Shown here: positions 23,716-33,304 of the stretch, one piece after another
Numbering within the stretch: the first letter of the stretch is position 1
Layout of the letters: the number at the start of each line of letters is the position of its first letter
DNA from: Verrucomicrobiota bacterium
GTDB taxonomy: Bacteria > Chlamydiota > Chlamydiia > Chlamydiales > JAEYWL01
DNA length: 45,491 nucleotides
Reading direction: 5' to 3'
Assembly (NCBI GenBank): GCA_023428915.1
Contig: JAEYWL010000087.1
Span: forward strand, 1 to 45,491
Program-made: the position numbers and the translations under genes
The notes under the pieces: model-generated
Seen by the model: only the letters and a program-made list of their open reading frames with translations
What the model was told of the DNA's origin: nothing
Database searches by the model: none

Positions 23716-24585
23716 TCAATCTTTCTTTATACAGACAGCGGTAATTTCAGCAGGCCTTATAAGCAAATTTCCTAACCAATTCGGAATCGTATTCAACTGA
23801 TTGCCATAAATTAAATATGTGATTTTGCGTAATAGTCTAGCTGGTAGAAACCAAGGTTGGCACCATCTAAATCTATGGAGAAAGAATCCATCATAATGAA
23901 ACTTATGAACTTTAAATCCTGCTCCTTCTAAAAGAATTTTTAGAGTTTCTGCTGAAAAATTTCGAAGATGCACAAAGTCATAAGGACAACCTTTAAAAGA
24001 TGAATAAGTAGAATAATCTTCCAAATAGGGTACACGTACAACCAAGGTGCCATTGGTTTTCATAGCTTTGTGAATACTATGTAAAAAATTTCCCGCATTC
24101 AGTACATGTTCTAGAACATCAGCAGCTATTACTAAATCAAAGGCATTTTCAAAAGGAAGATTTTCAGCATTTGCTAGAAATGCATTATAAGGTACACCTT
24201 CAGAGAGAAGTTTACTAAGATATGCAGGAGCAATATCTACACCAATAAGTTGCTTCGGATCTAGCGTTGCTAGCTTTTTTAATAAATGTCCCTGCCCTAC
24301 ACCAATTTCACAAATAGATTGCTCTTTGTGTTGCGGAAGATAACTAAAAAGTTTTTCAGTTTGCGTATGTAAATAATTGAGATCTTGAATAGAATCGGCC
24401 AGATCATCTTCAGAAATTAGATCGTAGTTTTTTTTATAGTCTTTAAAAAGTTCGCTACTCTGATCTTTTCGTGAAAAAAAAACACGGATTCCATTTAAAT
24501 TTTCAAATGGAAGCTGGCATTGATTGCAGGCTTGTAAATCGATATTTTGTTGCCGAACGTGACATTCTGGGCAAATTAGTGTCAT
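23716..24585 (-). CDS. SAM-dependent methyltransferase with N-terminal zinc ribbon
   Basis: I start it at the ATG at 24585, which has a strong GAGGAG site 7 bases upstream; the longer frame to 24618 has none. The N-terminus reads M-T-L-I-C-P-E-C with a second pair C-N-Q-C at 20-23, a probable zinc ribbon. The class I methyltransferase core follows: ICEIGVGQGHLLKKL (motif I), LIGVDIAP, and LVIAADVLEHV (motif IV/post region). The 289-residue chain resembles methyltransferases in O-antigen and exopolysaccharide clusters, so a sugar or lipid-carrier target is likely. To the eye this gene is more AT-rich than its neighbours, which might reflect later acquisition. Confidence 0.82.
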   Translation of the reverse strand: MTLICPECHVRQQNIDLQACNQCQLPFENLNGIRVFFSRKDQSSELFKDYKKNYDLISEDDLADSIQDLNYLHTQTEKLFSYLPQHKEQSICEIGVGQGHLLKKLATLDPKQLIGVDIAPAYLSKLLSEGVPYNAFLANAENLPFENAFDLVIAADVLEHVLNAGNFLHSIHKAMKTNGTLVVRVPYLEDYSTYSSFKGCPYDFVHLRNFSAETLKILLEGAGFKVHKFHYDGFFLHRFRWCQPWFLPARLLRKITYLIYGNQLNTIPNWLGNLLIRPAEITAVCIKKD

Positions 24586-24736
24586 GTTAAATCTCCTCGA
24601 TTTCCAGAGAAATGACAATAATGTTTTAAAGACAAAAAATAAATAGATATTTTATTTTATGGTGGAGCGGCCATTTTTAAACATAAGCAGAAGGCTTTTC
24701 TCAGCTCCCCAATATGCAGCAACTTAAATAGGTTCT

Positions 24737-26545
24737 ATGTTACTAATCGGCCTTATATCTCTTTTACAGTACACAGCTCCTGGATACATTATCACTTATT
24801 TTTTTCCACAGCGCGGTATCCAAAGGGCAATAAATGCTGTTTTATTAAGCCTGCTTGTCAATTTTTACCAGGTTTGGTTGCTTACTGCTTTAGGGCTTTA
24901 CACCACAACTGTTTGCTGGTTAATACTAAGTGCTGAATCAGCAGTTACCGCTTATTTATGGCTTAAAAAACCAAAAAAAATAGAAAACGAAGAGCCCTTT
25001 GTTAATTGGTTTAACCAGCAGTCTATTCAGGAACGAAATTGGTGGTTTTTTTGGAGTTGTGCTTTATTAGTTTCTGGAAGTTTATTTTTATCCGCTGCCC
25101 TTCCCTCGCTAAAAGGTACGGTATTTGGCGGATGGGATGCAGCGCTTTCTTGGAATAAATGGGCTATAGACTGGTTTTTGGGCATGTTTCCCAATGAAGT
25201 CTTCCATTATCCTCAATTAATTCCAGCAAACTACTCAATAAGCTACATACTTTTAGGTACGGTTGAAATCGAATTTTTTGCCCATTCTCTCACTTTCTTT
25301 TTTGCATTTGCAATTTTGGCTCTTTTTGTATCTTTGGCTTTGCAAGAAAAAAACGTACAATTCATTGCAGCTGCAGCCATAACAGCATTCCTAATATACA
25401 TCAATGAAGGGCACAGATTAGCTGAAGGTTTGGTGGATATTCCGCTTACTTGCATGGGACTTGCAGCAATTATTTGCTTATATCAAGCTAAAGAGCAAAA
25501 GACTCTCTGGCTTGGTCTGTTGCTAGTTGCAACCGCTTGTTTGTTGAAACAAATGGGAATAATTTTCTTTATTGCCTATTTGATCCTGGCTCTTTCTCTC
25601 CGCCGTTCAACCCTTAAGCAAACAGCCTTGCTTTGCATAACAGGCCTTTGTCTATTTGGGCCTCTGTATGTTTGGATAGAATATCTTATTATTGTAGGCA
25701 ACAGTCCAAGTGAAGTTAACTATTTATTTGTAGATATTCACGAAGGACGTACTCTTTTAGAAAGAATGTCATTATCCATGGAAGTGCTATTTAGGAAACC
25801 CAATCTTATTAAAGCTTTAAAACTTTCCTCGAAAACTTCCCTTGTTCTTTATATTACAGAAATTGCAGCAACTGTATTTTTATTTGCTTATTCATTAAGA
25901 GATAAATTTCTGCGTGGTGTTGGTCTTTTGCTAACACTTCCAATATTTACCCTTTGGATGCTTGTTTATAACTATGATTTTCGCAACCTTAATGCTTGTT
26001 TGCCATTAGCAAGCTGGGCGTTTGCCTACAGTTTGCTCAACCTGCCACAGGACATAGCAGCAAGTACTTCTATCATTTTAACCAAAATGCAGCAACTAAA
26101 AGGTCCTCTTATTAGTCTAATGGGACTTTTAGCAGTTGCGGGCATCTTTTACTTAAATGAACAATGGCCAGCAGAACGTATGAAGCTTTCTCAAATAGAA
26201 CAAAAAAAACAACTCGGCATCCCCCATCTAAATCAAAAACTGTACAATTATGCAGATGAACATGGTTTTAACGGAGGGATATTGTCCGACTATCGCTATA
26301 TATGGTTGCTTCCTGAAATAAAAGAATATTTTCGCTATATTCCTCTTAGTCTCTATCCCCTTGATAGCTGGAGTAAAATAGACCTTTTACAAAAAAAATA
26401 CAGTGATATTTCTTACGTCATAATACCGAGCCAAGCATTTGTAAAAGATGATTTTGCCGCAGAATTCAACAACCGAAAGCAGCAAGACAAAATATCTGAA
26501 ATTTGGGAAGCCGATGGCTTTGTCTTACTTAGACTCTTTGACTAG
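24737..26545 (+). CDS. Polytopic membrane protein, probable GT-C glycosyltransferase
   Basis: This 602-residue protein has about twelve membrane helices and a C-terminal soluble tail (about 490-602). Between early helices lies a loop with FGGWDAALSWNKWAIDWF. Its Asp and tryptophan pattern resembles the first periplasmic loop of GT-C enzymes, and FHYPQLIPANYSISYILLG resembles the YPPLxP motif of that group. GT-C enzymes use polyprenyl-phosphate sugars on the periplasmic side. The pattern match is by eye only, so a function as a polymerase-like membrane protein is also possible. Its last 17 bases overlap the convergent glycosyltransferase gene on the other strand. Confidence 0.65.
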   Translation: MLLIGLISLLQYTAPGYIITYFFPQRGIQRAINAVLLSLLVNFYQVWLLTALGLYTTTVCWLILSAESAVTAYLWLKKPKKIENEEPFVNWFNQQSIQERNWWFFWSCALLVSGSLFLSAALPSLKGTVFGGWDAALSWNKWAIDWFLGMFPNEVFHYPQLIPANYSISYILLGTVEIEFFAHSLTFFFAFAILALFVSLALQEKNVQFIAAAAITAFLIYINEGHRLAEGLVDIPLTCMGLAAIICLYQAKEQKTLWLGLLLVATACLLKQMGIIFFIAYLILALSLRRSTLKQTALLCITGLCLFGPLYVWIEYLIIVGNSPSEVNYLFVDIHEGRTLLERMSLSMEVLFRKPNLIKALKLSSKTSLVLYITEIAATVFLFAYSLRDKFLRGVGLLLTLPIFTLWMLVYNYDFRNLNACLPLASWAFAYSLLNLPQDIAASTSIILTKMQQLKGPLISLMGLLAVAGIFYLNEQWPAERMKLSQIEQKKQLGIPHLNQKLYNYADEHGFNGGILSDYRYIWLLPEIKEYFRYIPLSLYPLDSWSKIDLLQKKYSDISYVIIPSQAFVKDDFAAEFNNRKQQDKISEIWEADGFVLLRLFD

Positions 26546-27836
26546 CCGACTTTTTTACTGTGAATTTTTGTTTAACTTTTTTTAGGTAGGCATAAGCGGT
26601 GCTGGAAAAGTTTTTTTTGAGCCATTCCCGCCCTTTAATTTCCCATTTCATTCGATGCCACAGCAAGGCATCGCGGCAGTTAAACCAAAACACAAACTTT
26701 GATGCCAGGGGATGTTTTGAAAGAATTTTAGATGAGTTCTCTTCTTGAATATTAGCTACAAACCTCTCATAGCTATAGTTTCCAGTTGCGACAATATCTT
26801 TATAAGCTCTTTCAACCATAGGCTTGACTATAGCCGGGTCTAAAGCTTGCTTTAAAGCCTCTTCAACATTACTGTAATCATTCTTAATGGCAATATAATG
26901 GATGCCGGGAAGAAGGACTCCGCTATAATCGCCTTCTAAGAGAAGCTGGCAAGTTTTAGTCGCACAAGCCTCCAGATGTCTTGGAGATAAGGCCTTATAG
27001 TGGATATTGCCGTCCATTCCTTTAAAGCAAGCAGCTTCGATGTCATCATAAGAGGCCTTGGGGTTCGCTGATACATAGTCAAGAATAGCTGTTCGAATGG
27101 CTCCATCTTTATCCAGTAAACTGCTCCCTCCCTCTACCCCAATAAACACTTTACAACGGGCCATAAACCTGTACCAATCGAGGCCATGATAAAAATTCCC
27201 CTCCCCAGTCACGGTGCTGATATCCGTTTTTAATCCTAGTTTTTGGCAAAGAGGTTTAATGATTTCAGCAATCTGAATTTTCCATTTTCCGATAGCTCCC
27301 AGCCAAGGTTCGGCATGCGTAGCGCGGTAACCGATATCTATGTCGCGAACTTTTATCTCTTTAAGTATAGCCTGGATAGACGCTAAAATTTCTTTGTCTA
27401 AATAACCTGTTAATACTTGCCTTATACGGGTATGGCCTTTATTAATTCCTGGATATAAAAGGTCCCATTGGCCAGGGTCGGCAACGGTATAGACAGTATC
27501 AATACTGTACTGGTTAATAAAATGACCCAGCTTTTCCATATTTATAAACTCATCCTGGCAAAAAACCACTTTGGCGCAAGCTTGCTTTTGCAGCGGGATC
27601 AGGCTTTGCAGAAACTGATTATAAGGCTTTGTTGTTGAGCGGAGCTCTGCAGTAAAAGTATTATTAAAAATAACTAGATCGAATGTTTGCTCGAAAACTA
27701 CTTTAGGGATTCCATAGGCATAATTGCAGTAAACTACATTAGCTTTAGCATACTTCTTAAAACAATACAAATAGTCGTGAAATGTTTGCCTAAGGGGATA
27801 TTTAGTGTAAACATGGTAGATAACGAGAATATTCAT
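26529..27836 (-). CDS. Glycosyltransferase family 1-like protein (GT-B)
   Basis: This 435-residue soluble protein begins M-N-I-L-V-I-Y-H-V-Y-T-K-Y. It has a C-terminal half similar to the Glyco_trans_1_2 domain: LSPRHLEACATKTCQLLLEG with the conserved Arg/Glu patch, then LLPGIHYIAIKNDYSN. These are usual in O-antigen glycosyltransferases of GT-B fold that add a sugar to a lipid-linked acceptor at the inner face of the membrane. Donor and acceptor are unknown. Its start lies 4 bases after the stop of the GT4 gene, in a five-gene operon. The C-terminal end is rich in Lys and may contact membrane. Confidence 0.78.
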   Translation of the reverse strand: MNILVIYHVYTKYPLRQTFHDYLYCFKKYAKANVVYCNYAYGIPKVVFEQTFDLVIFNNTFTAELRSTTKPYNQFLQSLIPLQKQACAKVVFCQDEFINMEKLGHFINQYSIDTVYTVADPGQWDLLYPGINKGHTRIRQVLTGYLDKEILASIQAILKEIKVRDIDIGYRATHAEPWLGAIGKWKIQIAEIIKPLCQKLGLKTDISTVTGEGNFYHGLDWYRFMARCKVFIGVEGGSSLLDKDGAIRTAILDYVSANPKASYDDIEAACFKGMDGNIHYKALSPRHLEACATKTCQLLLEGDYSGVLLPGIHYIAIKNDYSNVEEALKQALDPAIVKPMVERAYKDIVATGNYSYERFVANIQEENSSKILSKHPLASKFVFWFNCRDALLWHRMKWEIKGREWLKKNFSSTAYAYLKKVKQKFTVKKSASQRV

Positions 27837-27840
27837 TTTC

Positions 27841-29043
27841 TTATTTTCCTGAATATAGGTAGATATCTTCTAAAAGTTTCGTTGTTCTTTTTTCTGAAAA
27901 CAGGTCCATGGCATAAGTTCTAATAGCTTCTGGATTATAATTTTTCCTGCTGATCTCTTCCAGGGCTTTTGACAATAGCTCTATATTTTTAACCGGGACG
28001 AGCAAACCTGTCATTTCGTTTACGCTATATTCAGCTCCGCCGCAATATGTAGCCACAACAGGTTTACCGCAAAACATAGCTTCAATGTACACCATTCCAA
28101 GGGATTCTTGATGGCTTGGCAATACAAAATAAGAGCAGGAAGCCATTTCTTGAGCTATTTCTTGCCTGCCGAGCCCCCCTAGCCAAGTAATAGCTGAAGA
28201 AATTCCTAGCTTTTCTGCTTTTTCGACATAATTGCCAGAATCTTGTCCAGCAATACGAAAATCACAATTGGAAAAAAATTGCGGACTTATTTGTTTCAAC
28301 CTTGCGATCGCAAGGAGCAAATCCCCTATCCCTTTAACTTCTGTTAAATTTACAGCAGCCGTCAAAAATCTGTGCTTATCTGTATTGGTTTGTGAAGGCA
28401 GTTTGAATAGAGAATGGTCAACCGGATTTGGAACTGTTACAGCATCTATCTGAAACTTGTTTAAACATTGCGTCTGAAAAGGGCTGACTCCAATAACTTG
28501 GCTGGCCTTATTAAAGGTATGCTCTAGCTCATCCCTGAGTTTATCTTTTTTTTGCAGATAATGAGGGAATGGAAAAGGGTTGGAATGCTCTGTAATTACA
28601 TAGGGAATGTTAAATTCTGCACTTAATTGGCAAGCAAACATGCCGGCTGGTTCAACAACATGTGCATGAAGCCAATCTACCTTTCCTCGCTGCAAGGCAA
28701 ATAGCAAATTTTGGCGATGGGCCGCCAAAAGGTCCGCAAAGTACTTTTTATAAGAACGTATATAAAACTCGTTCCAGTGCAGAACCGGGGCATGTAATTC
28801 GGTAAGATTGTCTCTTAGGGAGGTATATCTTTTCTTTTTTAGCTGCCAATAACGGACGGCAACTGATGGCCAGCGCCAGCATTTGGAAAGGGGAAGATCC
28901 ATGTCTTGCTGTCCCCAAAGGCTCAACCATATATTCCAGTCAGGGCGCTGCTTAGCTATAGCCAGCGCCTGTTCTTTTGTAAAAATTCCGTTTACTGGAT
29001 TTAATTTTGAAGGGTACCAGGACGGAATAATAAAGATATTCAT
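27841..29043 (-). CDS. Glycosyltransferase family 4
   Basis: This 400-residue GT-B enzyme has the GT4 features: an N-terminal acceptor domain with IIPSWYPSKLNPVNGIFTKE, VITEHSNPF, and a C-terminal donor domain with FLTAAVNLTEVKGIGDLL. The E-x7-E motif region is SHQESLGMVYIEAMFCGKPV, followed by TGLLVPVKN. It would transfer a sugar from a nucleotide donor with retention of configuration. It overlaps the epimerase gene upstream by 4 bases and is 4 bases ahead of the next glycosyltransferase, so it is in the middle of the operon asnB-epimerase-epimerase-GT4-GT1. The sugar specificity cannot be read from sequence. Confidence 0.88.
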   Translation of the reverse strand: MNIFIIPSWYPSKLNPVNGIFTKEQALAIAKQRPDWNIWLSLWGQQDMDLPLSKCWRWPSVAVRYWQLKKKRYTSLRDNLTELHAPVLHWNEFYIRSYKKYFADLLAAHRQNLLFALQRGKVDWLHAHVVEPAGMFACQLSAEFNIPYVITEHSNPFPFPHYLQKKDKLRDELEHTFNKASQVIGVSPFQTQCLNKFQIDAVTVPNPVDHSLFKLPSQTNTDKHRFLTAAVNLTEVKGIGDLLLAIARLKQISPQFFSNCDFRIAGQDSGNYVEKAEKLGISSAITWLGGLGRQEIAQEMASCSYFVLPSHQESLGMVYIEAMFCGKPVVATYCGGAEYSVNEMTGLLVPVKNIELLSKALEEISRKNYNPEAIRTYAMDLFSEKRTTKLLEDIYLYSGK

Positions 29044-30104
29044 TTTAGTACAGATAGATGAGCGTCGTGTTTAGCCATAGTTGCTTCAATTAGTTGCAAA
29101 TGCTCTTTAGTCCATTCAACTGTTTTGGCTAAGCCATCCTTTAAATTAATTTTCGCGCTGAACCCTAACTCTAATTGGGCTTTTTCAGGGCAGCCATAAC
29201 GTTTTCCAGAAGTATCCCACCCGCGTTTCGGCAGATGCTGAAATGGTGCAGGGTTACCGGTCAAGCTATTGATTGTCTCCGCTAATTCTTTAATGGAAAT
29301 TTGCCGGCCGCTGGCAAGGTTGTATACGTCTCCTTTTTTACCCCGCAAGGCAGCATGCAGCAAGCCGCGTGCAATATCTTCAACGTAGATAAAATCGCGT
29401 GTGGCAATTCCATCATTTTCCAACGGTAATGGCAACCCTTTTAGCCCTTTATAGATAAAAGTCGGGGTCACATTGCGCCAAACAGTAGCCGGGGTGCCCC
29501 GCCAGCGTCCGGCCCCCAATATCTCGCCTGGACCGTATACGTTTTGGAAACGGACCCTTACTACCGGCAGTTGATGCTGCTTGTGGTAATATTTTGAATA
29601 AAATTCGCCGATGATTTTAGAGATGGAATACGGGCTATCCATATCCAGGCTAACGATGTCCACTTCTTTCGAAGCTTTAGCCTCATCAAAGGTCTTTTCC
29701 GCAACCGAACAGCCGGCGGAGGAATAAACAATCTTCTCCAACTGCTTAAAATGCTTTAGTTTTTCAAACAGCATTAGCGTTGTTAGGGTGTTATTTTGGT
29801 GATCTGCCAAGGGATCGTGAATGGAACTTTGATTTCCATGATAAGTGGCGAGATGGAACACATGCTGGTATGCGTCTTCCAATTGTGCGAGCACTGCAGG
29901 ATCGGCAATAGATCCTTCAATAAGCTGTACACGTGAATCTGAAGGGATATTAAATTTTTCTGCCGATAATAAGTTGTCTACAAGGTCGATGTGTATTTGC
30001 TGCTGTGTATTTAACAGCAATCTTGTGAGATTGCTGCCGACAAATCCTGCTCCGCCAACTATAAGAACGCGTGTTTTTTCAAAAGCACCTGCGATAACAT
30101 CCAT
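29040..30104 (-). CDS. NAD-dependent nucleotide-sugar epimerase/dehydratase (354 aa)
   Basis: This extended SDR enzyme has the NAD motif GGAGFVGSNL preceded by a short extra N-terminus (M-D-V-I-A-G-A-F). The catalytic set is YSSAGCS and YSISKIIGE, giving Ser, Tyr and Lys. Other motifs are VRFQNVYGPGE and TRDFIYVEDIARGLL, typical of sugar epimerases and dehydratases. Its start overlaps the stop of the preceding epimerase by one base (TAATG) and its end overlaps the GT4 gene by 4 bases. The precise reaction is unknown; 4-epimerisation or synthesis of a deoxy sugar with its neighbour are both possible. Confidence 0.82.
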   Translation of the reverse strand: MDVIAGAFEKTRVLIVGGAGFVGSNLTRLLLNTQQQIHIDLVDNLLSAEKFNIPSDSRVQLIEGSIADPAVLAQLEDAYQHVFHLATYHGNQSSIHDPLADHQNNTLTTLMLFEKLKHFKQLEKIVYSSAGCSVAEKTFDEAKASKEVDIVSLDMDSPYSISKIIGEFYSKYYHKQHQLPVVRVRFQNVYGPGEILGAGRWRGTPATVWRNVTPTFIYKGLKGLPLPLENDGIATRDFIYVEDIARGLLHAALRGKKGDVYNLASGRQISIKELAETINSLTGNPAPFQHLPKRGWDTSGKRYGCPEKAQLELGFSAKINLKDGLAKTVEWTKEHLQLIEATMAKHDAHLSVLK

Positions 30105-31048
30105 TACTTTGCGGCCTCAACGGGTTTTAAGTGGGTATAGGTTTGGGAAATCCCATTCTTTTTGTACCATTCAATCGCGTTCTTAACACCCTGGCTTAAT
30201 GGCGTTTTTGTCTTCCACTGGAACTCTTGATTGGTGCGGCTGGGATCGATTAAAATTGTAAATACATCATCCGGATTTCTAGGACGGACTTCCACTTCCT
30301 TCTCCAAACGAATTTGTAAAGCATTGAGGGTTTCGTCAAAGAGTTCTTTTATTGAGTAATCGGAACCGCTGGAAATGTGATAATATCCGCCCGAACCTTG
30401 TCCATAAATGGCTTTGCACACGACTTCAATAAGGTCGTCGATGTAGATAAAGTCGCGGCGTGTATCCATGATAAAACAAGGTTTATCCGTTGTCAGCCTG
30501 TGGTAAAAAGTTGGCAAAGGGCCGCTAAGATTGCGGGGGCCGTATGCATTTGCTAAACGGAATGAGCAAAACGGTATGCCGGATAGTTCTACATAATGTT
30601 CGCCGGCTGTCTTGCTGATTGCATAGCTGCTTCCCCTTGAATTAATGGGGTGGTTGAGTGTAATCGGCTGCTCTACCGGTTTTAAGCCATAGCATAAAGC
30701 TGTTTGAAAATAGATGATACGCTTTACATTGTTGGCTTTGGCCGCTTGCACTACATTGACTGTTCCCAGCACATTTGTTAAGGCATCCTCTTCCCAGTTA
30801 TTGGGATCTTTATAAGCTGCAGCGGCATGGACAACGCAATCAGGTGAAAAGTTTTGAAACAGCTCATTGACTAATTCCCGGTCAGCAATGGTACCTTCAA
30901 CGACAATCAGCTTAGGGTGTTCCGAAAGGTTATCAGGCCGGCCGGTTTGGTAGTTATCGATCACCAGCACTTCATGGTTATCAGCTAATAATTTATCAAC
31001 AAGGTGCGAACCAATAAATCCGGCTCCGCCGGTAATAAGAACTTTCAT
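30104..31048 (-). CDS. NAD-dependent nucleotide-sugar epimerase (GalE-like, 314 aa)
   Basis: This SDR enzyme has GGAGFIGSHLVDKLL at the start, IDNYQTGRPDNL next (characteristic of GalE/WbpP-type enzymes), and the catalytic pair in YAISKTAGE with the FQTALCYG segment in the usual Ser/Thr position. RRDFIYIDDL is the later conserved motif. It follows the AsnB gene by 10 bases and shares a TAATG with the next epimerase. Having two adjacent epimerases suggests two steps of one nucleotide-sugar pathway. The substrate is unknown. Confidence 0.85.
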   Translation of the reverse strand: MKVLITGGAGFIGSHLVDKLLADNHEVLVIDNYQTGRPDNLSEHPKLIVVEGTIADRELVNELFQNFSPDCVVHAAAAYKDPNNWEEDALTNVLGTVNVVQAAKANNVKRIIYFQTALCYGLKPVEQPITLNHPINSRGSSYAISKTAGEHYVELSGIPFCSFRLANAYGPRNLSGPLPTFYHRLTTDKPCFIMDTRRDFIYIDDLIEVVCKAIYGQGSGGYYHISSGSDYSIKELFDETLNALQIRLEKEVEVRPRNPDDVFTILIDPSRTNQEFQWKTKTPLSQGVKNAIEWYKKNGISQTYTHLKPVEAAK

Positions 31049-31058
31049 AACAATCCTT

Positions 31059-32990
31059 TTAAACAGTTATAATCTCAGATTTCTCTATCAGGGCCCGGTA
31101 GGACGCTGCTTTATCGTGAAACTGCTGGTACCACAGTTCAAGAGAAAGCAATCCCCAAATTTTCCTGCCGAATTTGGTCTCTTTTTCTAATCCTGCGATA
31201 ATAGCAGGATGATTAAATAGAGGACGATTTTTTAATTTGGAAACTTGAAAAACGTCCATGACAAAGTCTTTTAACGGGCCTTGCAACCAGCTTTGCAGCG
31301 GAACTGGAAAACCCATCTTATCTTTTCTATGCAGCACTTCATTTGGCAAGCAACCGCCCATAGCTTGCATAAGGATGCGCTTTAGCGAACCATTTTTAAA
31401 TTTTATATCCGACGGCATAGTCGCAGCAAATTCAACTACCTTGTGATCGACAAAGGGCACCCTGGATTCAATACCCCAAGCCATGCTCATGCGGTCTTCA
31501 ACATGTAATAAAGCAGGCAAAAGCGTTTTAAAGTCGAAATGGGTCATGCTGTCAAAGTAAGACTCTTTACCGACATTTGTTCCATGAAAAATGCTGCAAA
31601 ATTGCTTAAAGGGCGAATAAGTATTGTCTAACAAATCCCAATGAATCTCGTTGGATAGCGAAGGGGCCCTATTAATTAAACGATAATACCGTTGATCCAG
31701 TGCCTCAAACAACCCTTCTTTCCAAAATTCTTGCAGAAGGGGCTTATAGTTTTTAAGGGAGACTAAATTAGGAATAATGGACTCATAAGTGACAATAAAA
31801 TTACCAGTTTTAGAAGTGCCGTCTATGGCTGCTTTAATGCACTGTTCAAAATAGGCTATTAAATAACGGGTATAGCCGCCGAAAATTTCATCGCCGCCTT
31901 GACCGCCTAAGACGACTTTACGCCAATTACTGGCCAGCTTAGATACATGATATTGGGGAAAAGAACCCGGTCCCGCTACTGGAAAGTCCAGGTGGTAGAT
32001 TATTTTTTCAATAGTCTTTAAGAAATCCTCGCTAGTAATCGTAATTTCATGGACAGGAAACTGATTTTGCCCGCCTACCAGCCTTGCATAGTAGCTCTCA
32101 TCAAATTCCCGCCCTTCGGCAAATTTACCGGTAAAACCGGCAAAAGACCCTTGATAATCTTTTGAGGCAATAGTTGCCACAATGCTGGAATCAATTCCTC
32201 CGCTGACATAAGCGCCGATAGGTACATCGCTGCGCGTATGCAAATGGATCGACTCTTGCAGCAGCTGTTCGATTTGCTCTTTGAAATATTTGTCCGTATG
32301 GTCGAAATCCAAATCGTAATAGACTTCCCAATAGCTTGAAAGTTCTATTTTTCCATTGCATAGTTTCAAAGTATGCGCAGGCGGCAATTCAGAAATATTG
32401 GCAAAAAGAGTCTTGCCCGACAGGCAAAATTGGAAAACAAGGTAGTCCTGCAGGCCTTCGATATTAGTTGTAATTTCATCTAAAAAGGGCAAAAGGGCTT
32501 TGGCCTCTGAAGCAAAATACAAGCAGCCATTTTGCTGCAGGTAATAAAAAGGCTTGATACCGAACCGGTCGCGGGCGCAAAACAACTTTTGCTGATTTTC
32601 ATCCCAAAGGGCAAAAGCAAACATCCCCCTAAAATGATCGACACAAGATTCTCCCCATTTTGCATAAGCCGCTAAAATTACTTCCGTGTCTGATTGCGTC
32701 TGAAAAGAATAGCCGCTTGCAAGTTCCCGCCTTAACTCCAGATAATTATAAATCTCGCCGTTAAAGGAAACGGTTAGCCCTTGCTCATTTGTCATGGGCT
32801 GGATTCCTTGCTCTAAATCAATGATCTTTAAACGGCGATGTCCAAAACCGATAAATCGTTTAGGATGCAGCCACACACCTTCTCCATCAGGCCCTCTGTG
32901 CTGCTGCAGTTGATTCATTACCTGCAGATGCTGAGGTAATTGGAGATATGGGGTTTGGCTGATTTGAAAGATTCCAGAAATACCGCACAT
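31059..32990 (-). CDS. AsnB-type glutamine amidotransferase in the polysaccharide operon
   Basis: This 643-residue protein has the two domains of asparagine synthetase B. The N-terminal class 2 amidotransferase begins M-C-G-I-S-G-I-F, with the Cys nucleophile after Met, then LQQHRGPDGEGVW and NGEIYNYLEL. The C-terminal synthetase domain has the pyrophosphate loop SGGIDSS and LGGQGGDEIFGGYTRY. All key residues are intact. It is the first gene of an operon with two sugar epimerases and two glycosyltransferases. Homologues in O-antigen clusters can amidate uronic acids, so the substrate may be a sugar carboxylate rather than aspartate. That point is inference from context. Confidence 0.88.
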   Translation of the reverse strand: MCGISGIFQISQTPYLQLPQHLQVMNQLQQHRGPDGEGVWLHPKRFIGFGHRRLKIIDLEQGIQPMTNEQGLTVSFNGEIYNYLELRRELASGYSFQTQSDTEVILAAYAKWGESCVDHFRGMFAFALWDENQQKLFCARDRFGIKPFYYLQQNGCLYFASEAKALLPFLDEITTNIEGLQDYLVFQFCLSGKTLFANISELPPAHTLKLCNGKIELSSYWEVYYDLDFDHTDKYFKEQIEQLLQESIHLHTRSDVPIGAYVSGGIDSSIVATIASKDYQGSFAGFTGKFAEGREFDESYYARLVGGQNQFPVHEITITSEDFLKTIEKIIYHLDFPVAGPGSFPQYHVSKLASNWRKVVLGGQGGDEIFGGYTRYLIAYFEQCIKAAIDGTSKTGNFIVTYESIIPNLVSLKNYKPLLQEFWKEGLFEALDQRYYRLINRAPSLSNEIHWDLLDNTYSPFKQFCSIFHGTNVGKESYFDSMTHFDFKTLLPALLHVEDRMSMAWGIESRVPFVDHKVVEFAATMPSDIKFKNGSLKRILMQAMGGCLPNEVLHRKDKMGFPVPLQSWLQGPLKDFVMDVFQVSKLKNRPLFNHPAIIAGLEKETKFGRKIWGLLSLELWYQQFHDKAASYRALIEKSEIITV

Positions 32991-33304
32991 GTAAGATTGC
33001 CCCGTTTTCTAAAAGGTGTCATTGTAGAAACTCAACTCATAAAAGTCAGTATTTTCTTTATTTATCCCTCTCTCAATTAAAATTCCATCGTTGCCCGTGT
33101 CCCAGTTTATTTATAGGTTCTTAAAAAAATTCAGCACTTATTTTGTAACCACTGAGACAGTGAGAGCACTGAGAACTTTTGAGAAAATGAGAAGCGAATT
33201 TTATTAGAGTTACATAAAACCTTCTCTCTCAAAAAAAGGTCTCCTAGGGAAAACAATGAAATTTTGGACATTTTAGCTGTTTAGTTACATCTTGTTACAT
33301 AAAA
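32991..33304. other. 314-base gap: AsnB upstream region, no gene found
   Basis: This lies between the 5' end of the AsnB operon and the 3' end of the AlbA_2 gene, both on the minus strand. It is AT-rich. At 33150-33174 it holds ACTGAGACAGTGAGAGCACT and a little more, a short run of repeated CACTGAGA-like words of the kind scattered through many bacterial genomes. A promoter for the AsnB operon is expected here, but I found no convincing -35/-10 pair. There is no clear terminator for the AlbA_2 gene. Confidence 0.5.

Noticed and set aside
33150..33174. Tandem repeat or CRISPR fragment (CACTGAGA words)
   Set aside because: It is only about 25 bases long with imperfect units; it fits a common low-information repeat.
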